A stretch of DNA of 64,000 nucleotides from Lasiodiplodia sp. COLG20 (GCA_009801085.1 VNWV01000021.1:62001-126000), one strand, 5' to 3'; shown: positions 47,201 to 60,532, counted from the first letter of the stretch. Program-made: numbers and translations. The notes: a model not told the origin generated them from the letters alone.

Positions 47201-50200
47201 GGTTCGGCTCCCATGGTCGCAATATCTTGCTCGATGAGGCGAGTGCGTATGTTCTTGCTGTGGCCGGTAAAGAATTGTTCAAAACTGCACAGCGCAGCAA
47301 GGCTGGCGTTAAGAGCATCGCGGTGGGTGCCAAAGAGACTGCGCTCCACGAGCGGGCGAAGTGCTGGATCGAAAGGCCTATCGGGAACGTAGAGCCAGAG
47401 GAAGGCAATGGCGAGGCTGATCCAGGCTTGGCTGGGATTGACATTGCTCGCCTCTGGATCAGTGGCATATTGGATGCTGCGCTGGAGAAGTTTGAGACCA
47501 GTGCGAATATGGTGACCCTCCGGAAGATCTTGTCGCACTTCGATGGAGGTAATTGTGCTCTTTTCCTGGTCCAACAATTCCGAATGTGCCTGGACGATTT
47601 CCTTGAGGATACGTTGATGCACACCGGCAAGAACCGACGTCTGGTTCTGAAGGAGATCACCGGAGCGGCTGACGAGGGATTGACCTAGAACATCAATCTC
47701 AGACCTCAGCAGATCCATCTGTGCCAAAGTCGCATCGTCGAGATTGACCACATCCTTCAACAACTTCACATGGAATCCACCCTTCAGCGCAACAGGTCCA
47801 ACGTCTCCATAGGCTCCAAGGTACGTCGACATCCGTGTAAGGAGGGCCTCAGCAAAACTCTGCGCCGTCAACGGCATAGACCTCGTTGGTCTTTGCGCTA
47901 AAAGCGTCATGGTAGGAGTGGTCGAATCGTTATTAGACTGACCGGCGAGCTGTGCCAAGTCCGAAAACTGGCAGATACCCTCGAAAGCTTCCGTGAACCA
48001 CGGCTTGACTGCCTCCTTACCTTCTCTTACTCCCTTCTCAATGTCGTTAATCGCCACTTCCAGCTCGTCAATCAGCTCCCTAACGTCAACATCTTGGCCT
48101 CGCGCAATCTGCATGGCGCCTGCCAGCGCTGATCGCACGCGTGCTAGCTCAGTCAATGGCGCATCAGCAAGCCAGACCGAAGAGTCGAACCGGTTCGCCA
48201 AATCCTCGAGCTTGAGCAAATTGAGAAGGCCTTCGTAGGTGGGTGGAGTGTGAGGCTTGAAGCGGTTCCAGAGCAGTTCCATGCTTAATCCGGTCGACAG
48301 CTGGCTATCAAGTTTGAGAGAGGCGAGACTCTTCACTAGCCTATCTTGGAGTCCAGCTACCTGGGGATTTTGAATGGAGAACAGTGGTGAGAAGTTCTGG
48401 TGCCCGATAGCGAGATAGACTTGGAAAACGGCATCTTCAACAGCCATAGCGTTGGTGAGGCTGTAAAGATCGAACCAGAACTGGCCAATGGGTTTGATCG
48501 AGTCGAGCACAGTCTCATCAACGAAACCACCCTGCAGAACATCGAGCACCCATGCAGCGAGTGTATCGAGTACGGACTGCAAGAATGGTCCCACTCCCGC
48601 AAACGGGTCTTTGCTCGATTTTGAGGCCGCCTTCGACGGCACCAGGCTCCTGCCAAGCCTCGTGCGGTCTTTGATCTTGACTTTGTTGGCTTGATCCAAA
48701 GCCTGCTCGAGCAAAATCTGCATTTTTTTCAGATCCAGGCAAAGATCGAATAGTCCTCCGAGCAAGTACGCGTTGTTGTGAACGCCAGATGTGTCGGAAC
48801 GAGCAGCGTGGCTGTACTGAACGAGGGATTGGTTGTTCAAAGGATGAATTGTCTACATACGCGGATCTACTATCAGCATACCTATCCTTTTCATTGTTAG
48901 GAGTAGCGAGGTCACTGACCTGCGCATTGATAAAATTTTGACCCATCCCCATAAGCTTCGTAGAGCCACTCATCAACTCCATTGCCCTGGAAAGCCACTC
49001 TTGTGGGAGTTGAGAAAAGAAAGTCATGTTTTCTTGAAGAGATCCCTCAAGTCGGGCATCCGCAGGTAGGTCAAACAAGCCATTAGAAAACTGCTGGTAG
49101 AAGCTCCCAAGGCGAGTTGAATCCTCCACGGACAGGTGATCTAGCGAAGTAGCTACAAGAGAATCGGTAGATTCTTGATCAAGGGAACGCGTACGGCCGA
49201 GGAAGTTAACATGGCGGAATCTGTACATGGCTGATTCAAAGGCGAACGCGTTGAGCTGATCGTTGCTGCCCGCATCTTCATCTGACGTAGGAAGCAAGAA
49301 AAGCTCAACGGCTCTGTTTCTCATCGCACGAGAGAGCTCTCCATGACGTGGATCCATCGTCATGAATATGCGGAAGTTAGGATGAGGCTTGACGATCTTA
49401 GCCTCGCCATCAGCTGTCGAATGCTCGTTAATGATCAGATATCCGTTGGGCTCAAGCAGACCATTCAATCTGTCGAGGACGGAAGAGCTGCAGAGATTGG
49501 CGTTATCAAGCACAAGCCACTTGCCCTGCTCTAGAGCTTGGACAAGAAGGCCATCAACCCACTGGAACCTAGCCTGATCAATAGCAACAGACTCCTTTGC
49601 AAGGGCTTCAGCTTCAGTTGTTAGTTCGCGGGCCTCTGGACGGCCATCCCGTGTTTGAAGCTGTGTTAGTACTTGATGAATGGCAGCAAAAGAGACTTGA
49701 GAGAGATCGACTGGAGAAGAAAGGCGGATGAGACTGAGAAAGAGAGAAGAAAGCTCAGAATTCCCTTGGATCTGGCTCTGAATGACTGAAGAACGCGAGA
49801 ACAGACTGAGCTTTTCAAGAAAACGGAGCACCTGTCGAGAGGGGTCAACTTGCTCGTACCCACCGACGAGATCCATGGCATCGATGTCAGCATTCATGGA
49901 AGATGTGACCAGCTCGGCGCCCACAGCAGAAGCGAGTTGTTTGACGAGGCTAGTTTTCCCGGAGCCCGGTGGACCAACAAGAATGACGGGCCAGTTGAGC
50001 TGAACCGCAATCATCATAGATTCTATGGCGGCAAGCTGGGAGTTTCTCGGCTTATGCCTCGAAGGGAGATGCTGGAGGAGGGCATGCCGCGGGAGCAGCC
50101 CGAGTCCTACCTGGATGTGGTCCTTGCCCAAGTTGTGGAAGTAGGCTCGCTCAGGGACGGCTGATTTGGTTGCTTGCTCGAACAAGCCGATAACACATTT

Positions 50201-53200
50201 CCGATCGTGGTCTGATCTGAAGCGCTGCGTGATAACGGTATCCAAGAAATCTTTGGTCAAGCCACTTGGGAGGAGACCTTGCTGAGAAGTGAGCAACTGT
50301 AGCCACCGCAGAGTGTCTCTCAGATTGAATTCCCAGGGGCTGCCGAGCGCTCCGAACTTCCTGTTCGAGACCTGGGCGTCTAGTTCGGAAATGAATCCAG
50401 TTAGGGTTTCGATTTCTTGTTCAGTGGTATTCGGGAATTGTTGCTTGCAGATGGTGACCAGGTCTTCAAGCCTGAAGACATCGGCATAAACCACAGTGAA
50501 ACGGTTGACAAAAGAAGCGGGGAGACCCTTTCTACCACCTCCCTGGTGGTGAGGATTCTGCGCTGCAAACACCCTGAAGCCAGGATTCTGATGGAAGGTT
50601 TGATCCAACTCAGAGATGTAAACTTCTCCACGGTGGTCGAGACAGGCGTTGAGACCCTCAAGCACAGACTGTGAGGCCAGGTTCATCTCATCGAGCAGAA
50701 CCCACTCTCCGTTCTTCATGGCCTTTAGGAAAGGCGCATCCTTCCAAGCAAAAGTACCTGCCTGGGCACCTTCGACGGGGACATCGGATCCAAACAAGTC
50801 CATGAGATCAGTTTGCTCAGACAAATTGATACGGGTGAGAGGCACACCAACAGCCTTCGCAATAGCAGTGACAAGCGTGGTCTTGCCCACACCAGGGTTA
50901 CCTTCTAGAAGGATGGGCTTCGGCAACTGCAGTGCGCGGAGAACTCTCATGGCATTGGATTTGGTAGTTGGCGCGGCCATGGAGAAAGAAGGGTCCGAGA
51001 CAGCCTTGCCGATGCGCGGGACGGCGAAGTCACCAATGGACAACATCGAGTCGGAAGAGCCAATAGCAGCAGGGGCGAAATAGATGGCCTTTGCGTCTGT
51101 GTTGACCAGCTCGCTGAGCTTGTCGAGGCAGACAGCGCGCTCGCGGTCTATGTTGGCTGCAGAGATAGCAAGCAGAGCTGCCGGGTTCGCTCCAAGCGTG
51201 TCGATGAAGACCATTGCTGCTCCGTGGACGACTCCAAAGATTGGTTCATTGACACCGCAGCGGTTGATGAAGTGGACCCATGCAAGAGTATCACGGATGG
51301 AGATCGACGACGCGGCAGAAGCGTTGAACTTCTCGTTAAACCACTGTGAGAAGTTGACGACAGTCGACGCATAGTCTACTGCGGATGGCATGAGCTTGGC
51401 TTTCACAATCTGGGTAATGTCCTCCAGGTCAGACAAAGCGGGGACCCAAATCTCGGTGAAGCGGTTCCGCAGCGCCGGGGACAGTTCCTTCTTCCCGTAG
51501 TCTCCACCTGGATTCATCGTCGCCAAGAACTGGAAGCCATCCGATGCTTTGATGCTTGAATCTGTAGGGCCCTTTTCTGCCAGGAGAATGGTGCGTGATG
51601 ATTCCAGCACGCTATTCAGCCTTTCCAAGACCGAATCATCAGCAAGCGAGATTTCATCCAATAAAAAGTATTGGCCCGTTTTCATTGCAGTAACAAGGCT
51701 GCCATCCGCCCATTCGAATAGAGATGAGAGCTTGACGCGTTGAGCATGAATAGCCTGGCGAGATTCCGCACTGAGCCGCTCCGGTTCATCCTTAACGAGC
51801 TTATCGTAGAGGGATAGCAAGTCGGCCAAGGAAGTGGTCGACGTTTCTAATGAGACCCCAGCCTCCGTCAAAAGTTCACCGAGGTCCTTACCCAGCTGCT
51901 GTTCCAGGAATGCGCGATTGCGGATAGGCCTTTGAGCACCGATAAGGTCTCCAGTTTCCGTGTTTTGGTGGGCATTGACAATGAAGAGTTGCTTGGCAAA
52001 GGCATCTGCAAGCATCTGACAGACGGTCGTCTTACCACAGCCAGTTTCACCCACAAGCAGGACCGGTTCGTTATGGCGGAGTGCATTGGCAACCAGAGCA
52101 TAAAGCCGACGCATTGCGCGAGTCCATACAACACCGTCGGAAGAGACATTCTCTTGATATAAACGCATCTCTGGTGATCGCTCGACGGAGTAGAGCACAT
52201 CCTCATCGATTTTGGTTTGCTTGATGACCTTTTCAATGATTTGCTTGACAGCCAGGCGCTCTTCCGCTTTTCGCACACGCTCTGCAAGAAGCATGTAACC
52301 TTGTTCAGCGAGCTGCTGCGACGTTTCAGGTGCGCGCATCGCCCATCGGAACAAATCACGGAGAGTGGCGAAGCTCTTGGACTCGAACAGGCGACTGGAC
52401 TGTCGGAGGATTGAAAGCTCCCTGTACACATTGACAATGTGCTCACACCATGACCGAGGAAGCTGCGTTCGCCGCTCGAGAATGTACTTCAGCTCGTTGA
52501 CAGGTATGTCGTCGAAGTGCAACTCGAGGAAACGGTTTCGGAAGGCGCGCGAGAGGCTCTTCCTTCCACCATAGAGGCCAGCAGGATTTTGCGTAGCAAA
52601 CAGCATGAAGTCCTCATGAGGCCGAACGACTTCTTGTGTTTCCGGGATGAGAAGCTCCCTGTTATCGTCGAGCAAGCGGTTCAAAGCCTCCAGAACATCC
52701 GTGGGAGCAAGGTTCAGTTCGTCGAGAACAATCCAATGGCCTTCGCGCAGAGCCTTGACAAGGATACCTTCCTGGAATTGGAGTTTACCATCATTTCCAG
52801 AAACGTAAGTACCCAAGTATTCCTGCAAGTCCGTGTGCTCGTGGTTGTTGATACGAACAAACTTGTTGCCGGATCTTTTCGCTAGATACTCGATCATACT
52901 CGTCTTACCGGCAGACGTAGGGCCCTGGATAAGCACTGGGAAGCGGCGAGTCGAGGCGGCACGGATAAGATTCGTGAGGTTGCGCCAAACGAAGTTGGTA
53001 ATGATGTAGTGCTCCTCATCAGACGATTCGAACCTGCCCCGGCGAAGCCATTGCGGATCCTTGCCTGCCGCATCGAGCCACTTCTCGAAGTTGGCATCGT
53101 CTGCCGCTTTGCTGATACCCTTCTTTTTTAGATCATGATTTCTCCGGCCATCATCTCGCCGTATCTGGACATAGTCCCTATCCTTCTCCGCCGGCTTTTG

Positions 53201-56185
53201 AAGGGGTGAACCGAGTTGAGGCCTGAGGTATTTGACAACCGCCTCAGCAACGAGATCCTCGGAAGATTTGTCAAGAAACGTTAAGAAGCTCATGCAGAAG
53301 CCTTCATACAGAGCCCTGCGAAGCGAATGGAGCGGAGCAGTGTCCAACGAATAGATCAGCGTCCTTGTGAGCGTACGCAAACTGAAGTGAGGCTTCTGGT
53401 TTGCGCCATCCACCAGTCTGTTCTCCGCATTCAATTCTTGAATATGCAGATACAAGTTGGCAACATCTGCGGAAATTTTCCGGTCCTTGTGGAGGTACTG
53501 GTCAAGATAGGTTTCCACGACGCTTTGCAAGCTCTTGAAGTCGCGATCAGGACTTTCGACATAGAGCTCCGTAAATCGAGAACGGATGCCCATAGGAAGA
53601 TCCTTCTTCCCGACATCGGTTGCAGGGTTCATTGCTGCGAAGACACGGAAGTTGGGATGTGCCTCGATTCTCTCAACATTGCCCGTCTCCGTCAGGAGAA
53701 TGGATGGCTTGCCTCCAGAGCCGCCGGTAAGCAAGTCGGCCAGCGCTTCAAGAGTATCTGGTGCGGCCAAGTTGATTTCGTCGAGCAAAACCCAATCGCC
53801 GTTTCTGACAGCCTTGACAATGTTGCCCTCCACAAACTTGAAAGCAAAAGCGCTAGACTTGTTGGCAATCTGTGACTCCACAAGCTTGAGATCGTTGGCA
53901 AAAGCATCCCACTCAGGTTGCGAGAAAGATGCAGGTAGCTTGGGTTGTTTTTCGACCTTGCGCTTTTTCTTCTTGGGTTGGTCATTCTCGTCAGCTTGCT
54001 GCGCAGCGTCAGACCTGGATGCTTTGACCGCGTCGTCAACCATGCGGAGAGCCTGCTGCCAAAATTTGCAGACAGCCTTCCAGCGGCCCTTCGCCATATG
54101 TTCGTTTAGCTGATTGAGAAAGAGGCGATTCTTGTCTTGGGAGAACGTTGACAAGAAGAGATCGTCGAAGCGGTCCTTCATCGGCACCATGATGCTGCGG
54201 AGGTTAACGGGCTTGAAGCCACCCAGTAGGTCGCCGCTTTCGCTTTGTTGAGACAAGTTGAATACCTCCATTTTCCGGCCAAGTTCACTGGCCAGATGCT
54301 GGATAGCGGTGGTTTTGCCGGTACCGGTCTCACCAACCAACAGAAGGGACTCCTGATGATCCACAGCAACCGCAATTCTCTCTAATAGGCGACAAGTGTG
54401 ATCGTTCGCAGCAAACGGTCTTCGGTCTGCACGTCTCTTGCGTTGAGATCTTTTCAGGGTAGCACGTCCGATGGTGACTTCGCTGGTATCATTTGTCTTG
54501 TACGCGATTGTACGCTGCAAGATCAGATGGTCCCTCTTCTGCGGATCAACATGAAGCTCCCGCGCAATGCACGCAACAATCAACTCTCGGGCTGGTCCAT
54601 TTTCCAGGCTTCCAGCGAGACAGTCGACTGCTTCGAGAAACATGTCGTCCAAATTCCGAGGGTTAATTCGACTACACCACTTGAACAAGTCGCGCGAAGT
54701 AACAGGTCTGATCATGCCGGACTTGCTAGCCGTGAAGGATTTGTCCTTGGACAAAGCCTGGAGGCTCCCATAGACGCTCATGATCTGAGGCACCAAAGCC
54801 TCCGGGATGTTGGAGAATGCGCGCTGGACAATTTCTCCGAGCTCTCCCTCGCGCGGCATCTCAATGCCAATGCGATCCCAGAAACGCGTTCCAATCATGC
54901 CGGCGCCGGGAACAATTTGTTCTCCACGAAGATTGAGTGTTGTACGAAGTGTTGCGATAATCTTGAAGCCGCGGGCGGCACGGACAACTTCGCCTCTACT
55001 AGGAATAAGGAGCTCTCCCGATTCAATGAGCGGCAAAAGTGTGCTGATCACGTCGTTCGGGGCACGGTCCAGATCCTCGATCAACACCCACCGGCCTTCT
55101 CTTACCGCGGTAGTAAGAACACCGGGTCTCCAGGTGAAAGTGCCGGGGGTGCTTCCAGTCGTATACATGCCAATGAGGAGCTTAGCATCGCTCTGCTCGT
55201 TCAGATGTAAGGTCACCATGGATTGGAGCTTGTTTAGTTCCCTTGCAAGATGGCGGATTATCAGCGTTTTACCCGAACCAGCAAGGCCGGTCAACATGAC
55301 AGGCTTGTCACCGTTCAGACTTCTAGCCACAGAAGTGAGGTTTCGCACGGTGGTTCCGGTCGGAATAAGCTGAACGCCATCCGCAGTGACAGGCGCGTCG
55401 GATCGGGGAAGCAAAACGCCATGGATTTCAGCGGTATGAGGGCCAAGATCCCTCTGCGTGATTATTCTGCTAATCTGCGGGGACGAAAGGTACGCCTCTC
55501 GCGCCGACCGGGCCTCCACAAGATTCTTTTTCACCTCCGCATACCGCTTCTCTTCCCAAAGGCTCAGGAACCGATAGTCAATTGTCTTGCCTTCCCAGTT
55601 CCCGCTCACGGGCTCTTGACCAACGTATCTGGATATCATCTCCTCCTGCGCCGCATCCGCAGCATGTAGATACAGGCAAAGACAGCGAATGGCAAGGTAT
55701 CGGACGGTTCGGTTCGGATGTGCGAGCAAGGATTGGAGGGACAGTGGTTGGATAGAACGACCGAAGGTCTCGTTATCGCTCACGAGAAGGCGGAAAAGTC
55801 CGAGAAGAAGGTCGACCATGCGATCGTCCGCGGTGGTCTGTGAAGCCTTGGAGGCATCATATTGCAAAGCCGAGGCGATCTCGTCTGCGCCACGAGAAAG
55901 GATAGCTTCAGCAATGTCCGAAAGGTACGGCGCAAGTTGTAATATGCGGGCATATGCGGGTATGGTCTCGACGGAAGGATACGAGGCAGCCCACAGCGCG
56001 CGGACTTCGACAAACAATGGCTCGAAAAGCGCGAAAAGGTAATCGGTGTGGCACGGATTCAGCGACTCGCGAGCGAGGTCAGCGAGGAAGTCGCGATTAG
56101 AGCTCTGGCGGAGGAGGGAGCGCAGCTCCTCGGGGACTCCGTTGGGGCGCGCCTGAAGCGCAGAGATACCCCAGCCGCATTCCAT
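41263..56185 (-). CDS. mdn1: Midasin (Rea1/Mdn1), AAA+ ATPase of 60S ribosome biogenesis
   Basis: Dynein-like AAA+ machine that removes the Ytm1 complex and Rsa4 from pre-60S particles in nucleolus and nucleoplasm. Exons 56185-48920 and 48852-41263, with one 67-nt intron, give 4951 residues, close to the roughly 4900 usual for the family. Six AAA modules are marked by Walker A motifs GLAGSGKT (about residue 300), GETGTGKT (617), GPTSAGKT (1087), GETGCGKT (1378), GNPGVGKT (1760) and GPPGSGKT (2070). A long helical linker follows, then a strongly acidic Asp/Glu-rich region at about 4120-4620. The C-terminal MIDAS/VWA domain has the metal site LALDDSKSMSD near residue 4730 and VISDGVCDGH. ATG 56185 starts MECGWGISALQ. 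The acidic stretch produces long spurious opposite-strand frames. The gene is intact and head to head with the mitochondrial bL12 gene, 257 bp apart. Confidence 0.97.
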
Positions 56186-56442
56186 GGTCGCGCTCCGGAA
56201 CTGTAACCAGGAATTGGGGTAGGAAAAAAGTTGCGCGACGGCGAGGGTTGATTTGGTGTTTGGTTCATGCTTTCCCAGTAGCCAAAATAATTTCTTGAGT
56301 ACTGGATGGCCTGTGCACCCTATGCCGCGTTAGGCAGCGGCGAGCCTCGAGATTTTGACGGCGGGAAACACGCACCACCACCGACTTTGACCGCGTACGG
56401 CAATTGCAAACCTCCCACCGCACCCCCACCATCCCGCCCGCC

Positions 56443-57091
56443 ATGTCACTCTCGTGCCAGTCCGCGCTGCGCGTCTGCGCCCGCGCTGCCCGCGCCTCGC
56501 CCGCCCGCGCCTCCGTCTCCCGCCTGCAGCAAGCCCGGAGATGGCAGTCCACCGACGCCGCCGCAGCTCCCGCGAACCCCAAGATCGCCACCATCGTCGA
56601 CCAGATCAGCCAATTGACTCTGCTTGAGACCGCCGACCTCGTCTCCACCCTCAAGGTTAGCCCCCGGAGGCCCAATGTTGCATATCCGTTGCGCGTTGAA
56701 GCGCCGACGGCTCCGAGAACAAACCCTCCGCTAACCGCTCGTCCGTGAACAAACACAGACCCGCCTCAACATCCCCGACATGCCCGTCGGCGGCTTCGCC
56801 GCTGCGCCCGCCGCCGCCCAGGCCGCAGCACCTGCAGCAGCTGAGGAGGAGGAGGCCGCGCCCGCCGCGCAAGAGAAGACGCTGTTCAACTTGAAGCTGC
56901 AGAGCATCGACACGGCGTCTAAGCCCAAGATCATCAAGGAGGTCAAGAGCATGCTTGGTCTGTCGCTGGTGGACAGCAAGAAGTTCGTCGAGAGCGCACC
57001 CAAGTTGATGAAGGAGTCTGTACCCAAGGAGGAGGCCGAGAAGATCATCGAGACCATGAAGGGTCTTGGCGCCGTTGTCGTCATGGAGTAA
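56443..57091 (+). CDS. mrpl12: Mitochondrial large-subunit ribosomal protein bL12m (L7/L12 family)
   Basis: Stalk protein of the mitochondrial ribosome that recruits translation GTPases. Exons 56443-56655 and 56759-57091 give 181 residues. The N-terminal ~35 residues are Arg/Ala/Ser-rich without acids (VCARAARASPARASVSRLQQ), a typical mitochondrial presequence ending near RRWQST. The dimerisation domain reads IATIVDQISQLTLLETADL, followed across the intron by a Pro/Ala/Glu hinge. The C-terminal domain is classical L7/L12: EKTLFNLKLQSIDTASKPKI, IKEVKSMLGLSLVDSKKFVE and EEAEKIIETMKGLGAVVVME. ATG 56443 is the first in frame. The 103-nt intron is longer than most here. Confidence 0.95.
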
Positions 57092-57478
57092 GCGTCGTGC
57101 TATTGGCCGAGCGGCTTTTGGGGAATGAATGTATGGAAAAAATGGAAATGGAAAGCTTCCAGAGTCTTGATAGGCTCTATCCAACATGTGCTACGCGCGG
57201 ACGGAACCACGAAGCGAGGGCATGGCCGCGGTGTTCTTTTGGGACTGTATTTGTATAGATGGATTCTTTTAGTGTACAAATATGGTTTGCGTAAGGCGGG
57301 TATCAACGCCAGGTATGGAGGCCTCGCAAACCTCCAACACTTGAAAATAACAAAGGTCCATCACCACTCAACGCCGTCATGATGCAGCCATGATTCTCCA
57401 GCCTCAACGCCTAACATGCAAAACCGTTCCTCTCCCTTTTCCTTTTCCAGAACGCCGATGGGACCAATAACCGAAGGC
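57092..57478. other. Convergent 3' spacer
   Basis: 387 bp between mrpl12 (+) and ctk3 (-). Presumed 3' UTRs; nothing else is visible. Confidence 0.5.
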
Positions 57479-58333
57479 TCAAGGCTCACGATCAAACGCA
57501 ATAGCCTGTTTCCGCTCTTGGGCATCCTCCTCAGCAGCCACGTAGTCGTCGTCTCCAATGTCGCTACTCTCCTCCCACATCTTCTCGAACTCGCGGTCGT
57601 TCTCGGGCTCCACCTGCCAGATGACCTCCCTCAATCTCTTATGTCTCTCTCGATCCTCCTCTATCCGCTGCTCGACCTGGCGCTTGTCCAACCTCGTTGC
57701 ACCATTCCCGCGCGGCGTATGCTTCCCGCTGCCAGTCGCACCATTTGTCGGCGACCCCAACGCTGGGTGTGCCACCGCGATGTCGCGCTCTTTGAGGCAA
57801 TCCTCCAGTTCCTGGACCGTCTGTGGGATGAGGACCTGCTTGTTTTGCAGGCCAGCTAGCACCTAGACGACATACTTTAGCCCCAAGTCCAACGGTATAT
57901 CCGTAGCCCCAAAGGACTCAACGGGGAAAGGCTGCTCACCCTCCTCACGACCTTGACGTTCGCGGCACCTGATCCGTCCGGGGGCGCGACGGCGTCGATG
58001 ACGCGCAGGATGTCGCGCTGCATCATGCGCACGAACTCGAGGTGATTCTCGCGCTGGGCGACGTCGCACAGGTGCTCGATGAAGTACATGATGTTCGCAC
58101 GGTTGTTCATGTTATTCTGCCCAACAATCAGCACGCCGATCTCCCCCTCAAGTCCTTTGGAAATTTGAGTTTCGTACCCTCTCCAGCTGCTCGAGGATGC
58201 ACGAGTGCAGGTCCTCGTCCATGTCGCGGTACTTGAGGGCATAGTTTGCGGCTTTCTGGGCCGAGGTGACGGAGGCGTTGAGGTGCTGCAGCTGGCTTGT
58301 GAAGCGCATGCGCACTTCGAACGGGTCCGCCAT
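57479..58333 (-). CDS. ctk3: Ctk3, gamma subunit of the CTDK-I RNA polymerase II CTD kinase
   Basis: Regulatory subunit of the cyclin-dependent kinase complex (Ctk1-Ctk2-Ctk3) that phosphorylates Ser2 of the Pol II C-terminal domain; nuclear. Exons 58333-58178, 58116-57940 and 57862-57479 give 238 residues. The CID-like helical domain is clear: MADPFEVRMRFTSQLQHLNA, then MDEDLHSCILEQLER joined to NNMNNRANIMYFIEHLCDVA, and MQRDILRVIDAVAPPDGSGA. Across intron 2 it continues VLAGLQNKQVLIPQTVQELE. The C-terminal part is charged and helical (QVEQRIEEDRERHKRLREVI). All three junctions keep phase. Confidence 0.93.
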
Positions 58334-58883
58334 CGTTCGCTTCGAATAGGCGCTTTCACGCGCACGCACCGGGGGGATATTAAGGTGCTTGGTGGGGAAC
58401 AACGGCAGTGGAGGGGCGTGTCGCCGTTGACGCGCGAAGCTCTGATGCTCGGCAGTGGACGCGGTTACGGGCGGCAGCGGCGATGGTCGGGCGCGAAGAA
58501 GCTTGGCCCTGCATGCCGCCGGGTCCGGTTCAAGCGGCGATCGAGGTTGGTCTGGATCAGCAGTAATTTCGACAGGCTCTTGCACCACCAATATAACTTT
58601 ATCCAAAAGCTGAAAATCATTGGCCCTATGCAAATCTCGAGTTAGATCTCATGATGTCTCACATGCACACTGAGACTTGGATCATTTCCATACTAGTAAA
58701 TTGCTCCACTACCGTGACAATCAGCTATTGCCATCTTCCTCCACAATTTCTGGGTATCCTGATATCTAAAACAAAAGGCTCAAATCGTTTTCCAGATTAC
58801 ATTAGACACTAGTAGTGCAGCATTGAAGGCATCGCGCCCATTCGTAAATCAAACTCATGCACCACCAACCATTCTCTCAGCGA
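58334..58883. other. Promoter of ctk3 and 3' flank of the secreted-protein gene
   Basis: 550 bp with no supportable coding exon; the right half becomes AT-rich. Confidence 0.45.
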
Positions 58884-59444
58884 TCAAGCGATGCTGCTGT
58901 CCGAACACACCTCCTCATCGGCGTAAGGCATATGCCTGTAGTACGTGACTTCGCCCGTCTCGCATCTGTACTCGAACCACCCGTCCGACGTGCGGCAGTA
59001 ATTCCTCCCTGCCTTATCCACGCCGCACGCCGAGATGCTGCCCATCACTTCTTGCTCTTCTGCTTCATCTCGGCTTGAAGTCGAGCTATTTTCTGTGCTC
59101 TCGGCACTGGGTTCCTCGGTTGTGTCGTTGGGAAAGGTTTTCGGGACGATAATGTGCTTAATCTGAGGCTCATCACCACTGTCGTCGGTAATATCGAAGA
59201 CGGAGACGTCATCCTCCTCGGCATCGCGGATTTCGGGAATTGTTTTTGTGTCAACGCTGGGGAAGTGGAGTTTGTCGAGGAAAAGTTTTGTCTTAGGCGC
59301 GTAGGGCGCGCGCTGCTCGGCTTGGTGGATAGATTGTCTGACGTCGAAGTTTCCGACGATGGGCGCGACGATTGGTGCGGCTTGAGAAATTGTGCTCCAA
59401 GAGATGGCGGAGAAGACCGCAATGTTGAACAGTGAGGATCGCAT
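58884..59444 (-). CDS. Small secreted cysteine-containing protein, candidate effector
   Basis: Single exon, 186 residues. The N-terminus MRSSLFNIAVFSAISWSTIS has the basic-hydrophobic-polar layout of a signal peptide with a likely cut after SQA. No further membrane segment follows. The middle is strongly acidic and probably disordered (IRDAEEDDVSVFDITDDSGD) with N-glycosylation sequons (NDT, NSS). All four cysteines of the mature protein sit in the last ~45 residues: ISACGVDKAGRNYC, then FEYRCETGEVTYYR, then DEEVC. That arrangement suggests a small disulphide-stabilised C-terminal domain behind a disordered spacer. I do not recognise the family. Secretion and size fit the broad candidate-effector description, but no host interaction can be inferred from sequence alone. 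Confidence 0.75.
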   Translation of the reverse strand: MRSSLFNIAVFSAISWSTISQAAPIVAPIVGNFDVRQSIHQAEQRAPYAPKTKLFLDKLHFPSVDTKTIPEIRDAEEDDVSVFDITDDSGDEPQIKHIIVPKTFPNDTTEEPSAESTENSSTSSRDEAEEQEVMGSISACGVDKAGRNYCRTSDGWFEYRCETGEVTYYRHMPYADEEVCSDSSIA

Positions 59445-60532
59445 GTTGTTGGTGTTGACGAATGGAAATTATTGGTGGAAGTGAGAGACTGTAACCAGAA
59501 CTCGAAATGGAATGTAGCGATTGACTGGGGAAAAGACTGTCGTTCCGCACTCGTGAGAATCCAAGCTGTTTTAAAGACGTTGAGAACATGCGATGAGGCG
59601 GTTCTTAGATTAAATATCGATTTTGGTTCGAGACATGGGTCTTTCCGCTGTATCACCACAAAAAGTCTATCTCCGCAGCCATGGCTGGCGAGACACGATC
59701 CATTCGCCGAGAAGGGTCTCTTTCAGCCTATAGCTCCGACGCGCGCGGGTAATGGTGAAGCGGCCCGTTCACGCACCTACCACTCTGTGTCGAGGTGGGT
59801 CAAAAATAGAATACGTGCCACCCAAAAGGGCCGTGGGGAGGAAATTCAAAGGGGCGCCTGAATCCGCGAATGGGGAAAGTGATAGACGAACATCATCCAT
59901 GCTATAGCAGGCCGGGCGGTCTAGACTACTCGGCAGGATCCGAATCAGAGAGAGCTGGATGGCGCGACATTGGAGTACTGGCTGGCAGTTTCTCTATCGT
60001 CTGACATTGCCGCTACGTCCCGAGGATCACCTGCCAGGGGTTGCAAACTTTATCGTTTGACATCGCGTGTTCAACGGTGAGGCAAACATGCTGATAAACT
60101 CCCCACTTCACATGTTTGAGATATTGGACAAAAGCTTAACACGCCCACCTGGCGTTTAACTGGCGCTGAACGAGACAGAAACAATGCGGCGTTTCCCCGA
60201 GGCTAATAAGGCATGATGAAGAGCGTATTCGAAGCGAAGACGAGGTGCAAAGTCGGACCGAGCATCGAGGACGAATAGAAACGCGGATGAGACGGATGAC
60301 AAGAGAGGAGCACCTAGCTGCCAGGAACAGGCACAGGCACGGGGTTTTGGTGTGGCTGTCGTCTGTGGCTGCGCGGCTTGCGTCGGCCCCGCCAACGCAT
60401 TTTCAGCACCTCCGCCCTGCGACATTCGGAGCTCTCCCCCACGCTCAAATATTCCCCGCGCCCAAACACACCTCCACACGCCATTGACCCTCCAGAGATA
60501 CCCAGATACCCCAGAACAACACGCAAGCAACA
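59445..60532. promoter_or_regulatory. Divergent promoter region, secreted protein / P5C reductase
   Basis: About 1.1 kb between two outward-facing starts. No coding exon is supported. The bases just before 60533 (AACACGCAAGCAACA) look like a normal fungal leader. Confidence 0.45.
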
